Shown here: positions 47,040-55,614 of the stretch, one piece after another | Position numbering within the stretch: position 1 is the first letter of the stretch | How the letters are laid out: every line of letters starts with the position of its first letter | Virus record (IMG/VR): IMGVR_UViG_3300040935_000019 | Location: 1-64,000 of that record | DNA length: 64,000 nt | Strand: one strand, 5' to 3' | Origin: a virus | The notes under the pieces: generated by a model | What the model saw: only the letters and a program-made list of their open reading frames with translations | Told to the model about the DNA's origin: nothing | The model's database searches: none | Position numbers and translations under genes: made by a program

Positions 47040-48671
47040 GTGAGGGCGCTAAGTTCAACTTTTGATGTGATAAAACGAGAAATCAACATTGTTGATGTAG
47101 TTTCTAACTACACTTCCCTTAAGAAATCTAATGGAAGGTATTATGGATTGTGCCCGTTACATAAGGAAGATACACCCTCATTTTATGTGAATGAAGAGCT
47201 TGGACTTTTCTATTGCTTTGGTTGCATGAGGGGTGGAAGTGTTATAGATTTTCTAATGTATGCGGAAAATCTTGATTTAAGCGAAGTACCAGAGTTTGTT
47301 GAAAAAAGGTATGGCTTAAGGGTTTCACAGGAGGTAAGTGTCAGTACCTTCAGAAAGCTGAGGGTTTTATCTGGAAAGTATACGGATAGGGAATTTTTGG
47401 AGAAGTTTATTATAGAAAGATTTGGCTTTTTGGACGAAACTACTTTAAATAATCTTTACTATATAGGAAAAAAGAACATGAAAGAATTTATTTCTGAATT
47501 TTCAAAGGAAGAAATTGAGTTTTTGCGATCAAAAGGTATTAGTTTTTATTCTTCAGAGCCCTCTTTTTACCATAGGGCGTATTTGTTTATCAAAGACGAA
47601 CACGGTAACGAAGTTGGAATAAGCGGGAGAACAACGCTTAATAGAAACCCAAAGTATTTGCATTCTAAATTTCCAACCTCCAAGTTTCTTCCCCTGATAG
47701 ATATAGCTAAAAAGTTTCAGAAAAGTTACGTCTTTGTAACTGAGGGAATCTTTGATGCCTTAGCCTTTATAGCCGCCGGACATCCTGCAGTTTCTCTATT
47801 GGGAACTAGGCTTAGTGAAGAAAAGATAAACCTGCTTGAAAAAAACTTTACTGAGATTTACTTTGTTTTTGATGCCGATGACGCTGGAATGAGGGCTAGG
47901 CACATGACTGCAAATTTACTTGTAAAGTCCAATAAACTTCCAGATTCGTATTTTTTAACTCCAACTAAGGATGCCGATGAGATGCTTAAAGAATTTGGAA
48001 AAGAGTTTGTGGACAAGCTTTTAGAGACAAAGGTTAGAGTAGAAGAAGAATTTATAAACCACAAAGCAATTATTGCGTACAACTCACTTAGTACAAAAAG
48101 TGAAACCTCAGTTAAGAACGAAACAATACGTAGAGTATTGTTAGAGATATCAAATTATAAAGAAAATCCTATGGAATATAAAGTGTTAGAAAAGCTTTCG
48201 GATATGACAGATTATCCGCTTTCTGGACTACTTCAATACCTTGAAAGAGTGAAAACTTCGTCAAAGATGAAGGCTTATAAGGAGCTTAAAAGCTTTAACG
48301 TGTTTAAGTTTACGCTGATTGAGCAACGAATAATTTCCACGCTTTTGAAGTTGTCTAGCCAAGAAAGAGATGAAATATTTAGAAACTATATCAGAAAAAA
48401 CAAATCTGCTTTTAACCCAGAAGCCTTTGGAATTATTGAATCTATTAGTTCTGGAGATTTAAATTTGGAAGTGGTCAAATTCTTAGCGGTTAATAAATTG
48501 CCCGCACCCTTTTCATCGAAGAACGAATTATTAACGAGTATTTTAGAGTTTGTAAATAAAAAATCTTCAATAGAGAAGGTATTGAGGATTTCTAAAAGAA
48601 TTAGCATGAAAAAAGAAGTTAATGAAGAGAATAAAGTAAAAATGGAGGGTAGTAGCGAAGATGAACTATGA
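47040..48671 (+). CDS. dnaG: DNA primase, DnaG family
   Basis: A 543-residue primase. CHC2 zinc domain: LCPLHKEDTPSF...FYCFGCMRGG with Cys38, His41, Cys59, Cys62. Catalytic core with SGRTTLNRNPKYLHSK. TOPRIM: SYVFVTEGIFDALAFIAAG (Glu) and EIYFVFDADDAGMRARHMTANLL (DxD). Helical C-terminal region, presumably for DnaB contact. Makes RNA primers at the fork with the phage DnaB. The start is GTG 6 nt after the -10 box, so the mRNA should be leaderless. Confidence 0.92.
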   Translation: MRALSSTFDVIKREINIVDVVSNYTSLKKSNGRYYGLCPLHKEDTPSFYVNEELGLFYCFGCMRGGSVIDFLMYAENLDLSEVPEFVEKRYGLRVSQEVSVSTFRKLRVLSGKYTDREFLEKFIIERFGFLDETTLNNLYYIGKKNMKEFISEFSKEEIEFLRSKGISFYSSEPSFYHRAYLFIKDEHGNEVGISGRTTLNRNPKYLHSKFPTSKFLPLIDIAKKFQKSYVFVTEGIFDALAFIAAGHPAVSLLGTRLSEEKINLLEKNFTEIYFVFDADDAGMRARHMTANLLVKSNKLPDSYFLTPTKDADEMLKEFGKEFVDKLLETKVRVEEEFINHKAIIAYNSLSTKSETSVKNETIRRVLLEISNYKENPMEYKVLEKLSDMTDYPLSGLLQYLERVKTSSKMKAYKELKSFNVFKFTLIEQRIISTLLKLSSQERDEIFRNYIRKNKSAFNPEAFGIIESISSGDLNLEVVKFLAVNKLPAPFSSKNELLTSILEFVNKKSSIEKVLRISKRISMKKEVNEENKVKMEGSSEDEL

Positions 48672-49572
48672 ATTAATGAATAAAGATCCTGAGCAAGTAG
48701 AACTAAGTAATATTGAGGATTTGATTTTACACATAAAAGAAGATTTACATGAACGAATTCATCTTTCTGCGTCATCATTAAAGCAATATCTGGCGTGTCC
48801 TAGAAGTTTCCTTTTTAATAAAATTTTGAAGCCAAAACCCACTCACCCCAGTTATCATTGGGGGTGGTTTGGAACAATGGTTCACAATAGTATATATTAT
48901 TCTTTTTCAGATTTTGAAGACGGCGAATGGATTCCAAGAAATAATATTGTTCGTTCTTATCAGGATGTCAAGGATTTTTACGATAAGTACTTTCAAGGAA
49001 AATTTGAAGATCACGAAGTTCTTAAAAAGATTAATGAGTTTGAACTTATTGACCAAGAAGAGTTTGTGTTTTTTAGACCAACTAAAGCAGAAATTAGTGG
49101 CATTTACGAAACTGGACTTTCTTTGATCGAAGCTGGTATTAGGTTTGTTAGTAAGTTGTTTTCAAAAAATGTTCACTCAATACAAGTGGAAAAGGAAATA
49201 TTCTTTAAACCATCGAAGTTTAGAATATTAGGCTACATTGATATGAAGTTTGAGCATAATGGCAACATATATTTCGTAGATTTTAAAACTTCTAGAGTGC
49301 CATTAAAGGGCCAAGAATTGTCAGAGGATTTGCAGTTCTATTTATATAACAAATATTTGAGAGAGAAGTATAATACAAATAGAGTTTATGGATTTTTGGT
49401 TCACTTGAGATCTAATACGGCGTATCGTCATACAGTAAACGAAGAAATAGAAGAAAAGAACATAAGAAAAATTCAAATGATTGAGGAAGAAATTCTTAAA
49501 AAGAACTTTCCTCAAAACTTTGGGCCTCTTTGCAGGTATTGTGAATTTAGAGGCTACTGCAACATAAAATGA
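48661..49572 (+). CDS. Cas4/RecB-like PD-(D/E)XK nuclease with Fe-S cysteines
   Basis: The 303-residue protein starts with LSASSLKQYLACPRSFLF (RecB-family CxxxF motif, Cys46), a helix with WFGTMVHNSIYY (His of motif I), then VEKEIFFKPSKFRILGYIDMKF (Asp), IYFVDFKTSRVPL (DxK), QLQFYLY-type QxxxY, and the end CRYCEFRGYC (Cys291/294/300). One N-terminal and three C-terminal cysteines bind a 4Fe-4S cluster in Cas4, AddB and relatives. It overlaps dnaG by 11 bp. Likely a 5'-3' or end-processing exonuclease for recombination; no cas genes are nearby. Confidence 0.82.
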   Translation: MNYELMNKDPEQVELSNIEDLILHIKEDLHERIHLSASSLKQYLACPRSFLFNKILKPKPTHPSYHWGWFGTMVHNSIYYSFSDFEDGEWIPRNNIVRSYQDVKDFYDKYFQGKFEDHEVLKKINEFELIDQEEFVFFRPTKAEISGIYETGLSLIEAGIRFVSKLFSKNVHSIQVEKEIFFKPSKFRILGYIDMKFEHNGNIYFVDFKTSRVPLKGQELSEDLQFYLYNKYLREKYNTNRVYGFLVHLRSNTAYRHTVNEEIEEKNIRKIQMIEEEILKKNFPQNFGPLCRYCEFRGYCNIK

Positions 49573-49576
49573 AAAT

Positions 49577-49936
49577 ATGCTTTCAGTAGCAGAAGTGAAA
49601 AACGTTTTGAATGAGATTTATTCAAGGCTCTCCTTTTTGTATAAGAAAGGATTTATAAAGCATTTTTCTTCTGAGCTTATAATGGACAAAATCAATAGTG
49701 ATGATTTGGTATTTTATGTAAAAGAGATTTTTTTAAAACCTTACGAAAGAAAAATTTTTGAAGACGAAACTTTGACACAAAAAGAAAAATTAGAGATTCT
49801 TGAAGAGTACTCTTATGTATTTTCAGAAATTGATAAAGTTATAAAAGATTTTCTGCGTTTAAAGGAACAGGTGGAAAAAGAAAAAGAGTCCATTGGTCTA
49901 AGCGTTGCAAAAAGGTTTGCAGAGAAAAAATTTTGA
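49577..49936 (+). CDS. Hypothetical helical protein (119 aa)
   Basis: An all-helical, Lys/Glu-rich protein (LSVAEVKNVLNEIYSRLSFLYKKGF; LKEQVEKEKESIGLSVAKRFAEKKF), 4 bp after the nuclease gene. No motif. Probably the third gene of the dnaG operon; unknown. Confidence 0.66.
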   Translation: MLSVAEVKNVLNEIYSRLSFLYKKGFIKHFSSELIMDKINSDDLVFYVKEIFLKPYERKIFEDETLTQKEKLEILEEYSYVFSEIDKVIKDFLRLKEQVEKEKESIGLSVAKRFAEKKF

Positions 49937-49969
49937 AGCGCATAATGTAACATATAGAAAGGAGAGGCA

Positions 49970-50416
49970 ATGAACAATACTTTAGATCTACTAGTAATAC
50001 AAGATCAGGACTTAAAAAATAAAATAAATGAGCACATTTCCTTTTTCATGCAAAGCTTAGTTTCTTTTATAACATTTTCTTACTTAGTTGGAAAATCGGA
50101 GGAAAATGAAGAACATAGGCAAAAACTTTTAGATTTTATGAAATTTTCCATGCCCGATCTCTCAGAAAAAGAGATTGAGGAAAACTTGGACATTCAAAAA
50201 GCTTTAGAAAGTTTTAAAAACTATACTTTAAGAAGTCTAATTCAAATAGTTATGATTGCGGCACAAAATTCAGATAAAATAAAGGTTCTTGAAGGATTTT
50301 CTCACCTTATGGATGAGTACGTAGATTTAGTTATTAATGAAGATTCTATCGATGACAATACCAAATTAAAAATTTTGGAATCGGTAAGGGTTGCAAATAA
50401 AATCTTAAACGCTTGA
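49970..50416 (+). CDS. Hypothetical helical protein (148 aa)
   Basis: An acidic, predicted all-helical protein with no cysteine or metal-binding motif (INEHISFFMQSLVSFITFSYLVGKSEENEEHRQKLLDFM; LIQIVMIAAQNSDKIKVLEGF). GAAAGGAGAGG is a strong ribosome site. Last gene before the isolated structural gene at 50.5 kb. Function unknown. Confidence 0.68.
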   Translation: MNNTLDLLVIQDQDLKNKINEHISFFMQSLVSFITFSYLVGKSEENEEHRQKLLDFMKFSMPDLSEKEIEENLDIQKALESFKNYTLRSLIQIVMIAAQNSDKIKVLEGFSHLMDEYVDLVINEDSIDDNTKLKILESVRVANKILNA

Positions 50417-50441
50417 TGGAGAGTTTTTTCATAAAAGTTTG

Positions 50442-50447
50442 TATAAT
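50442..50447 (+). promoter_or_regulatory. -10 box of the 50.5 kb structural gene
   Basis: Perfect TATAAT followed by a leader with AAAAAAGGAGGAG and ATG at 50471; no clear -35 box at 16-18 bp. Confidence 0.5.
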
Positions 50448-50470
50448 CAAAAAAGGAGGAGAAGTAGATT

Positions 50471-51691
50471 ATGCTAAATAGCCATCATTTTAAAGTGCTT
50501 AAGGCTGGTTGGGGAGTATCTGTGGAGGGTCCCTATACCTATTTAGCCCGAAAGTCTGACGGCGCTCCATTTGAGTATTTTCTTAACCCTGCAGTTTACA
50601 GTGGTGTAACTAGTGAAGTTTATCATGACGGTACCGGATACAAACTTATGACCGCATCTTACCTGGACGACCGTTATTCTGTTGGTCAGCAAAATAGGCC
50701 TGTGTTTGGTGGTAGCAATGCTTATCCACTTTACCTTTCTACTGGACCCCTTGTTAACACTGATGCGTATGAGCTTATCAAGCTTCCTAAATCTGGCAAA
50801 CTTGTTCCTTGGCTTTTAGTTAGAGCTTACGATTATAGGTTGGCCTCTTTTGAGTTTTATACTCTCACCCTACAGAAGTCGTTCAGCGATCTCTTGACTG
50901 ATACAGACCTTCCTGGAGCTACAGAGGACGATAAGTTGTCTGCTCTCACCAATGAAGCCACCCTTAGAGGTTATCTTTTCACAAAACTAGTTAACGCTTT
51001 AACTGGTATTTTTGGTACTTCTGTTGTTATAGACCCATCTACTCAAGAGTTTTATTTCCAGGAATCTCAAACTCCGTTTGTAGGGGAGCATGTGTTGTCT
51101 TATGGGTATGGAGAGCTTAACAAGGGCTCTTACCTTGATGCTCTTCTAAATGTAAACTTTGGTAGGGTTGGTAGAGATTATACCTTTGCTTCGATAAGAA
51201 CTCCCTATCCTCTAGAAAAACCTCTTTCTGGGATGTTTACAGTGATGCAACGTCCAGAGCGCCTTAATGATCTAAGCCTTGTTGTTAAGAATGCTATACA
51301 AAACGCACTTTCTGCATTTACTGATGCTTCCGATACAGTTAAACAGGCATTTGAAGCCTTAGTAAGTAGAGTTGCCGCCGAAAAAGTCAATGATTGGTTT
51401 AGAGGCGTGAGCTATAAGATTGATATTGGTGGCGGAAAGTATTTAGAGGCCAAGGTTTTCCTGGCCTTCCATGGTTCCCCAAGAGGTGGTCTTGCTTTAG
51501 TAAACTTTGGCTCTAGTAGCTATTATGCTGTTCCAGTTATTCTTGGAGATATCTTTGATTATGAAGAGAACGAATTTGATAGGGCTTATCCTGATTCCAA
51601 GTCTTATGTTACCGGCCCTTACGGCTCTATTCCTATTTACGATGCCTCTGGAAACATTATTGGTTGGGCAAGTGATGCCTACAATAAATAA
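50471..51691 (+). CDS. Probable abundant virion protein, monocistronic (406 aa)
   Basis: The gene has its own -10 box, an excellent SD and a strong terminator, and its codon choice is visibly less A-rich than neighbours (frequent GCC, CTT, GGC, TAC), all signs of high expression. The product is rich in Gly, Ser, Tyr, Asp and beta-type segments (YLEAKVFLAFHGSPRGGLALVNFGSSSYYAVPVILGDIF) with a central helix (LVVKNAIQNALSAFTDASDTVKQAFEALVSRVAAEKV). It has no cysteine or enzyme motif. It lies a few genes before the portal. Major capsid or tail tube protein are the leading options; I cannot recognise an HK97 signature by eye. Confidence 0.62.
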   Translation: MLNSHHFKVLKAGWGVSVEGPYTYLARKSDGAPFEYFLNPAVYSGVTSEVYHDGTGYKLMTASYLDDRYSVGQQNRPVFGGSNAYPLYLSTGPLVNTDAYELIKLPKSGKLVPWLLVRAYDYRLASFEFYTLTLQKSFSDLLTDTDLPGATEDDKLSALTNEATLRGYLFTKLVNALTGIFGTSVVIDPSTQEFYFQESQTPFVGEHVLSYGYGELNKGSYLDALLNVNFGRVGRDYTFASIRTPYPLEKPLSGMFTVMQRPERLNDLSLVVKNAIQNALSAFTDASDTVKQAFEALVSRVAAEKVNDWFRGVSYKIDIGGGKYLEAKVFLAFHGSPRGGLALVNFGSSSYYAVPVILGDIFDYEENEFDRAYPDSKSYVTGPYGSIPIYDASGNIIGWASDAYNK

Positions 51692-51705
51692 GGTTATTGT
51701 TATAG

Positions 51706-51740
51706 ATTAGGCCCCATTTGGGGCCTAATTTTTTCTTTTT
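51706..51740 (+). terminator. Rho-independent terminator after the structural gene
   Basis: ATTAGGCCCC-ATTT-GGGGCCTAAT (10-bp stem) followed by TTTTTCTTTTT. Confidence 0.93.
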
Positions 51741-51759
51741 GTTTTTTCCTTTTACTCTG

Positions 51760-51768
51760 TGATAATAT
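51760..51768 (+). promoter_or_regulatory. Extended -10 promoter of speD (leaderless GTG)
   Basis: TGA-TAATAT (51760-51768) with 7 nt to GTG at 51776; an upstream TTGTTT-like -35 is poor. Located directly after a terminator, so the portal operon starts here. Confidence 0.6.
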
Positions 51769-51775
51769 TTCTTTT

Positions 51776-52174
51776 GTGAACTGTAATAGCTCCGCTGTTC
51801 CAACTGTAGGTATACATTACATTTTAGAGCTTTCTGCAAAAGAGAAAGATTTTTTGCTTAATAATCATAAAGTTTTGGAGTTCTTTAACAACACACTAAA
51901 GGAAATAGAGGCAACAATAGTATCTGTTTCTTTTAAAGAGTTTAACAATTGCGGGATGAGTGGAGTTTTTGTTTTGGCAGAATCGCATTTTTCCTTTCAT
52001 ACGTGGCCAGAAGAAAATTATGTTTCTGTTGACTTATATGTTTGCGGATCAAAAACCAAACATTCTAAATTCCTTAAAGAAATTTCTAAAAAATTTGAAG
52101 TAAATGATGTTTTAATAGTTAAAAGGGGAATCAGAGACCACATAAAATTTAAGATAGAGAAATTTGACGTATGA
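51776..52174 (+). CDS. speD: S-adenosylmethionine decarboxylase-family (SpeD) pyruvoyl enzyme
   Basis: The 132-residue protein has the class 1 SpeD core: MSGVFVLAESHFSFHTWPEENYVSVDLYVCGS. The chain should self-cleave between Glu69 and Ser70 to give the pyruvoyl cofactor; His75 and Cys90 match the processing and catalytic residues. Classical SpeD makes decarboxylated AdoMet for spermidine. Some phage SpeD homologues have been shown to be arginine or ornithine decarboxylases instead, so the substrate is open. Polyamines could help neutralise packaged DNA. First gene of the portal operon, its stop overlapping the next start. Confidence 0.88.
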   Translation: MNCNSSAVPTVGIHYILELSAKEKDFLLNNHKVLEFFNNTLKEIEATIVSVSFKEFNNCGMSGVFVLAESHFSFHTWPEENYVSVDLYVCGSKTKHSKFLKEISKKFEVNDVLIVKRGIRDHIKFKIEKFDV

Positions 52175-52839
52175 ATAAAATATTTATAAACTTTATAAAT
52201 TACGGGAAAACCTTGGTAGAAAAGCTTTCTAGTGGTGGTAACATTTATAAAATTTTGGGAATTTTTGGAATAGCGATAAATCATCTTCGCTTAGATTTTT
52301 TGAAGCATGTTAATTCTCTTTCAGTTTTTAAAGATAAAGAGGCGCTTTTAAATATTTTTCTAAAAAGAAAAGACGAACTTTCAAATATTTTATCTTACGA
52401 CTCTATAGACTTTAAGAATGAGTACTTATATAGCGATTATGAGTCCATAATCAAATCCTCCTTCGACTTGGATTACCCATACGATGAGAGTTTGAGGCTT
52501 AAATTTTCCGGTAACATCACAAGAAGCGGAATGGAGGAAATTTTTAGGTGGAAAGTTATATATAAATCCTGTTATCAAAATACCTTTGACGATGAATTCT
52601 GTAGAAATTTAGCAAGCGAAGTTAATATAAACATACTATCAATAGAAAATGAAATTTCTGAAGACGGAGAAATTTTTTATATGCCAGAAACTACTTATTC
52701 AATTGTGTTTTACATAACTCCCAAAACTGAGGGGGCTAGAATGTATTTAAATACTATCAAACACTACAAAGAATTTTTGGAAAACATAGACAATTTTAGA
52801 AGAGAAATGATATTTTACAAGGTTGCGGCGATTATTTGA
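52171..52839 (+). CDS. Hypothetical protein upstream of the portal (222 aa)
   Basis: It overlaps speD by 4 bp (ATGA) and ends 18 bp before the portal gene. The sequence is helical with an Asp/Tyr-rich middle (SFDLDYPYDESLRLKFSGNITRSGMEEIFRWKVIYKSCYQNTFDDEFCRNL) and a beta-like segment (EIFYMPETTYSIVFYITPK). A head-completion or packaging accessory role would fit its place. Not recognised. Confidence 0.68.
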   Translation: MNKIFINFINYGKTLVEKLSSGGNIYKILGIFGIAINHLRLDFLKHVNSLSVFKDKEALLNIFLKRKDELSNILSYDSIDFKNEYLYSDYESIIKSSFDLDYPYDESLRLKFSGNITRSGMEEIFRWKVIYKSCYQNTFDDEFCRNLASEVNINILSIENEISEDGEIFYMPETTYSIVFYITPKTEGARMYLNTIKHYKEFLENIDNFRREMIFYKVAAII

Positions 52840-52857
52840 TAGAATCAAATAGTAGAT

Positions 52858-55614
52858 ATGACTATCGAAAGTGTAGAAAAAGTATTAAAGGACCTAGTAT
52901 CTTATAGGGTACAAAGAAAGGTACCCGTAAAGGCCTCAAGAGCAAAAATTGTAGAATATGGGAGAGGTAAAAATTATCCAGGAACAAGGCCTTTAATAAC
53001 TTATCGAGCTATAGCTTGGTCCTCCCCAACAGTGTTTTCTATTTTAGTTTTTAGAAAAAATCAGGTGGCGAAAAAAGAAATCACCATAGTTCCTGCCTCA
53101 AAAGAAGAGCCCCCCTTTCGTTTTGATCTTCTTGAATATGATTTGGAAGTTTACCCAAATATACCTAGCCTAGATATTTCTGAAGCTAGAGCGCTTACAA
53201 AGATAGCGTTGAAACTTAAGAGAAACAACCTTAGCGTACTTAACCGAAAAAAGATAAGAGATATTTTAACTCCAGGGGAGGTTGCACTATTAGATTATTT
53301 GAACGATAAACACGTTGATTTTTATTTTAGACGAACAGATGACTCTAAAAGAATTTTGAACTTTTTAAGAAAGCCAGATCCCTATTTTATGGAGGAAAAC
53401 AGTTGGTTTTCTTTGATTCATAATGTTTTGGACGATCTTCTAACTATTGATAGAGGTGTTCTCTATAAAATAAGAAACGAGAAAGGAGAGCTTGTTGCCC
53501 TAACTCCTCTAGATGGAACCACAATCAAACCTGTAGTAAATGAGGAAACAGGAGCAATAGAATACTATGTACAAGAAGTCGATGGAGAGGTTGTAAGTGA
53601 TTACTTAGATAAAAGAGACATAGTGATTTTCAAACAAAATTACAGTCCAGACATTTACCTTTATGGCTACGGTGTTCCTCCGTTAGAAGTTTTGTACACG
53701 GTAGTTTTAACGGATATCTTTATTGATAAAGGAAATTTGGATTATTACAAAAAAGGAGGAAGTGTACCTGAGGGTATTATTGCTGTGGAACCCCCAGGCG
53801 AGGCTGAAGGAGATCCTTATCCTCAGCTATCTCGTGAACAGTTGGAAGGTATACAAAGACAATTACAAGCCATTCTAATTGGCGATCATACACAAATACC
53901 AATTGTGAGTGGCGGTAAGTTTACGTGGATTGATTTTAAAGGAAAAAGAAGGGATATGCAGTATAAAGAGTTGGCAGATTATGTGGCAAGAAAAATTTGC
54001 GCCGTTTATCAAGTGTCCCCTCAAGATGTTGGAATTTTAGAGGGTGCTAATAAAGCCGTAGCAGAAGTTATGGCTTCTTTGACCAAGGCCAAAGGATTAG
54101 AGCCTCTTTTGTCAACCATTTCTAGAGGTTTTGATTCTGTCATAAAAGAATTTAGAAAGGAGGGCGATTTAAAACTTTGGTTTGATGATGAAGATCTAGA
54201 GAAAGAAAGAGAAAAATGGACTATAACCCAAGGGCAATTATCGGCTGGGGTAAAGACAATTAATGAGGTTAGGATGGAAAAAGGGTTGCCTCCAGTACCT
54301 TGGGGAGATACGCCATTTATGGGCCTAAGAAACTGGATTCCGCCACAAGAGGAGGGGCAACCAGGGCAATCAAAACAGCCAGGAGGCAGTCAACAGGAAG
54401 CGCAAGCACTTCTCCAAGCGCTTGCGCAAAATAAATCTCTTGTTGAGGTTATTAATCCTCTAGTTAATGATCAAAACTATCTTAGCGATGAGGAAGAAAG
54501 GAAAGAAATTTTTAAGGCATTAGGAATAAATATACCAGATAAAAATGAGGAGAATGGCGGTAGAGAAATAAAACTGGAAGATTTTACAAAAGAAGTTCTT
54601 TTAAAAGAAATATTAGATTATTCGTTATATTGCGATGAAGGAGAACTTTCTTTGGTCTTGTTAGTACCAGAAAGTATTAATAGAAACAGAATGATTGCGT
54701 TTTTATCCTCTTTGGGAATTTTTGAAAGTACGCCTTCTATCTACTTGGATACCGGAATAGTAAAAATTAGTATGAAAGCTTTTAGAAAAACAAATGTACC
54801 TAAAGAGGTTGAAACCGAAATAGACAAACTTTTAGAGAGAAACAAGTTTGACTATGTTATATTCTGCACAAATCCGAATGTATTTGATGAAATGACGAGA
54901 AATTTAGATGGCTTAGACGTATGTAAAGATAAATTGTCATATCTTACAAATAAGGTTACACAAAAGTTACTGGAAAACCCGATGGAATACCTATTGGATG
55001 TGGACTTTGAAAGCAAGGAGGATGTATTAAAAGATATAGTTAAAGGTTTTAATATAAAGTCAAAGTTTGTTTTTGAGAAGTCTTTAAAACCCGAGCAAAT
55101 TGTAAAGATAGCTAAAGTTCTTTTGAGGGATAGAGAACTTGATAAATCACTTTCGTTGAATAAAATTTACGCTGATTTCTTTCTGCTGTTTATATTAGAA
55201 AGTGATGACTTTGAGGGAGGGCCAGAAGAAAATTCAAGGTACGGAAAAAAGATAGCGGAATATTTAAATGACACATCTATTGATACACTTCTATCGTTCA
55301 TCAGAAGACATTACTCTGGGGACTTGTTGGACATTTATCGTAATTTCCTCATCACTTTTACACCCAAAGATTATGTGGATGTTGAGAGGTTTATCAGATA
55401 TTCTGATTATCACTTAAAAAGCGATGTTGAGCTTTGCGTTTTTTACAATATTTCACCTATAAAGATAGTTAAAAACATTTTTGAGGACGAGATCTTGCCA
55501 ATAGAAATGAAGAATGTTGTTAGTAAGTATATATCTGGTGAACATTTAGACGATATAGATTTGTATAACATAAATTCCTTAATTAAAGACTTCTCAGAAG
55601 ATGAACAGCAATAG
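52858..55614 (+). CDS. Portal protein with long C-terminal extension
   Basis: The N-terminal 510 residues are a phage portal: TYRAIAWSSPTVFSILVFRKNQVAK, LLTIDRGVLYKIRNEKGELVALTPLDGTTIKPV, DIVIFKQNYSPDIYLYGYGVPPLEVL, NLDYYKKGGSVPEGIIAVE, and ICAVYQVSPQDVGILEGANKAVAEVMASLTKAKGLEPL. The portal forms the dodecameric DNA gate at one capsid vertex and docks TerL. After a Gln/Gly/Pro linker (QEEGQPGQSKQPGGSQQEAQ), a further 400 residues form a mixed acidic domain with no recognised motif. Portals of this type usually end near 500 residues, so the extension is notable. Confidence 0.85.
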   Translation: MTIESVEKVLKDLVSYRVQRKVPVKASRAKIVEYGRGKNYPGTRPLITYRAIAWSSPTVFSILVFRKNQVAKKEITIVPASKEEPPFRFDLLEYDLEVYPNIPSLDISEARALTKIALKLKRNNLSVLNRKKIRDILTPGEVALLDYLNDKHVDFYFRRTDDSKRILNFLRKPDPYFMEENSWFSLIHNVLDDLLTIDRGVLYKIRNEKGELVALTPLDGTTIKPVVNEETGAIEYYVQEVDGEVVSDYLDKRDIVIFKQNYSPDIYLYGYGVPPLEVLYTVVLTDIFIDKGNLDYYKKGGSVPEGIIAVEPPGEAEGDPYPQLSREQLEGIQRQLQAILIGDHTQIPIVSGGKFTWIDFKGKRRDMQYKELADYVARKICAVYQVSPQDVGILEGANKAVAEVMASLTKAKGLEPLLSTISRGFDSVIKEFRKEGDLKLWFDDEDLEKEREKWTITQGQLSAGVKTINEVRMEKGLPPVPWGDTPFMGLRNWIPPQEEGQPGQSKQPGGSQQEAQALLQALAQNKSLVEVINPLVNDQNYLSDEEERKEIFKALGINIPDKNEENGGREIKLEDFTKEVLLKEILDYSLYCDEGELSLVLLVPESINRNRMIAFLSSLGIFESTPSIYLDTGIVKISMKAFRKTNVPKEVETEIDKLLERNKFDYVIFCTNPNVFDEMTRNLDGLDVCKDKLSYLTNKVTQKLLENPMEYLLDVDFESKEDVLKDIVKGFNIKSKFVFEKSLKPEQIVKIAKVLLRDRELDKSLSLNKIYADFFLLFILESDDFEGGPEENSRYGKKIAEYLNDTSIDTLLSFIRRHYSGDLLDIYRNFLITFTPKDYVDVERFIRYSDYHLKSDVELCVFYNISPIKIVKNIFEDEILPIEMKNVVSKYISGEHLDDIDLYNINSLIKDFSEDEQQ

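Noticed and set aside
48661-49572. Cas4 as part of a phage CRISPR system
   Set aside because: Only the nuclease family and Fe-S cysteines match; no cas1, cas2 or repeat array was seen.
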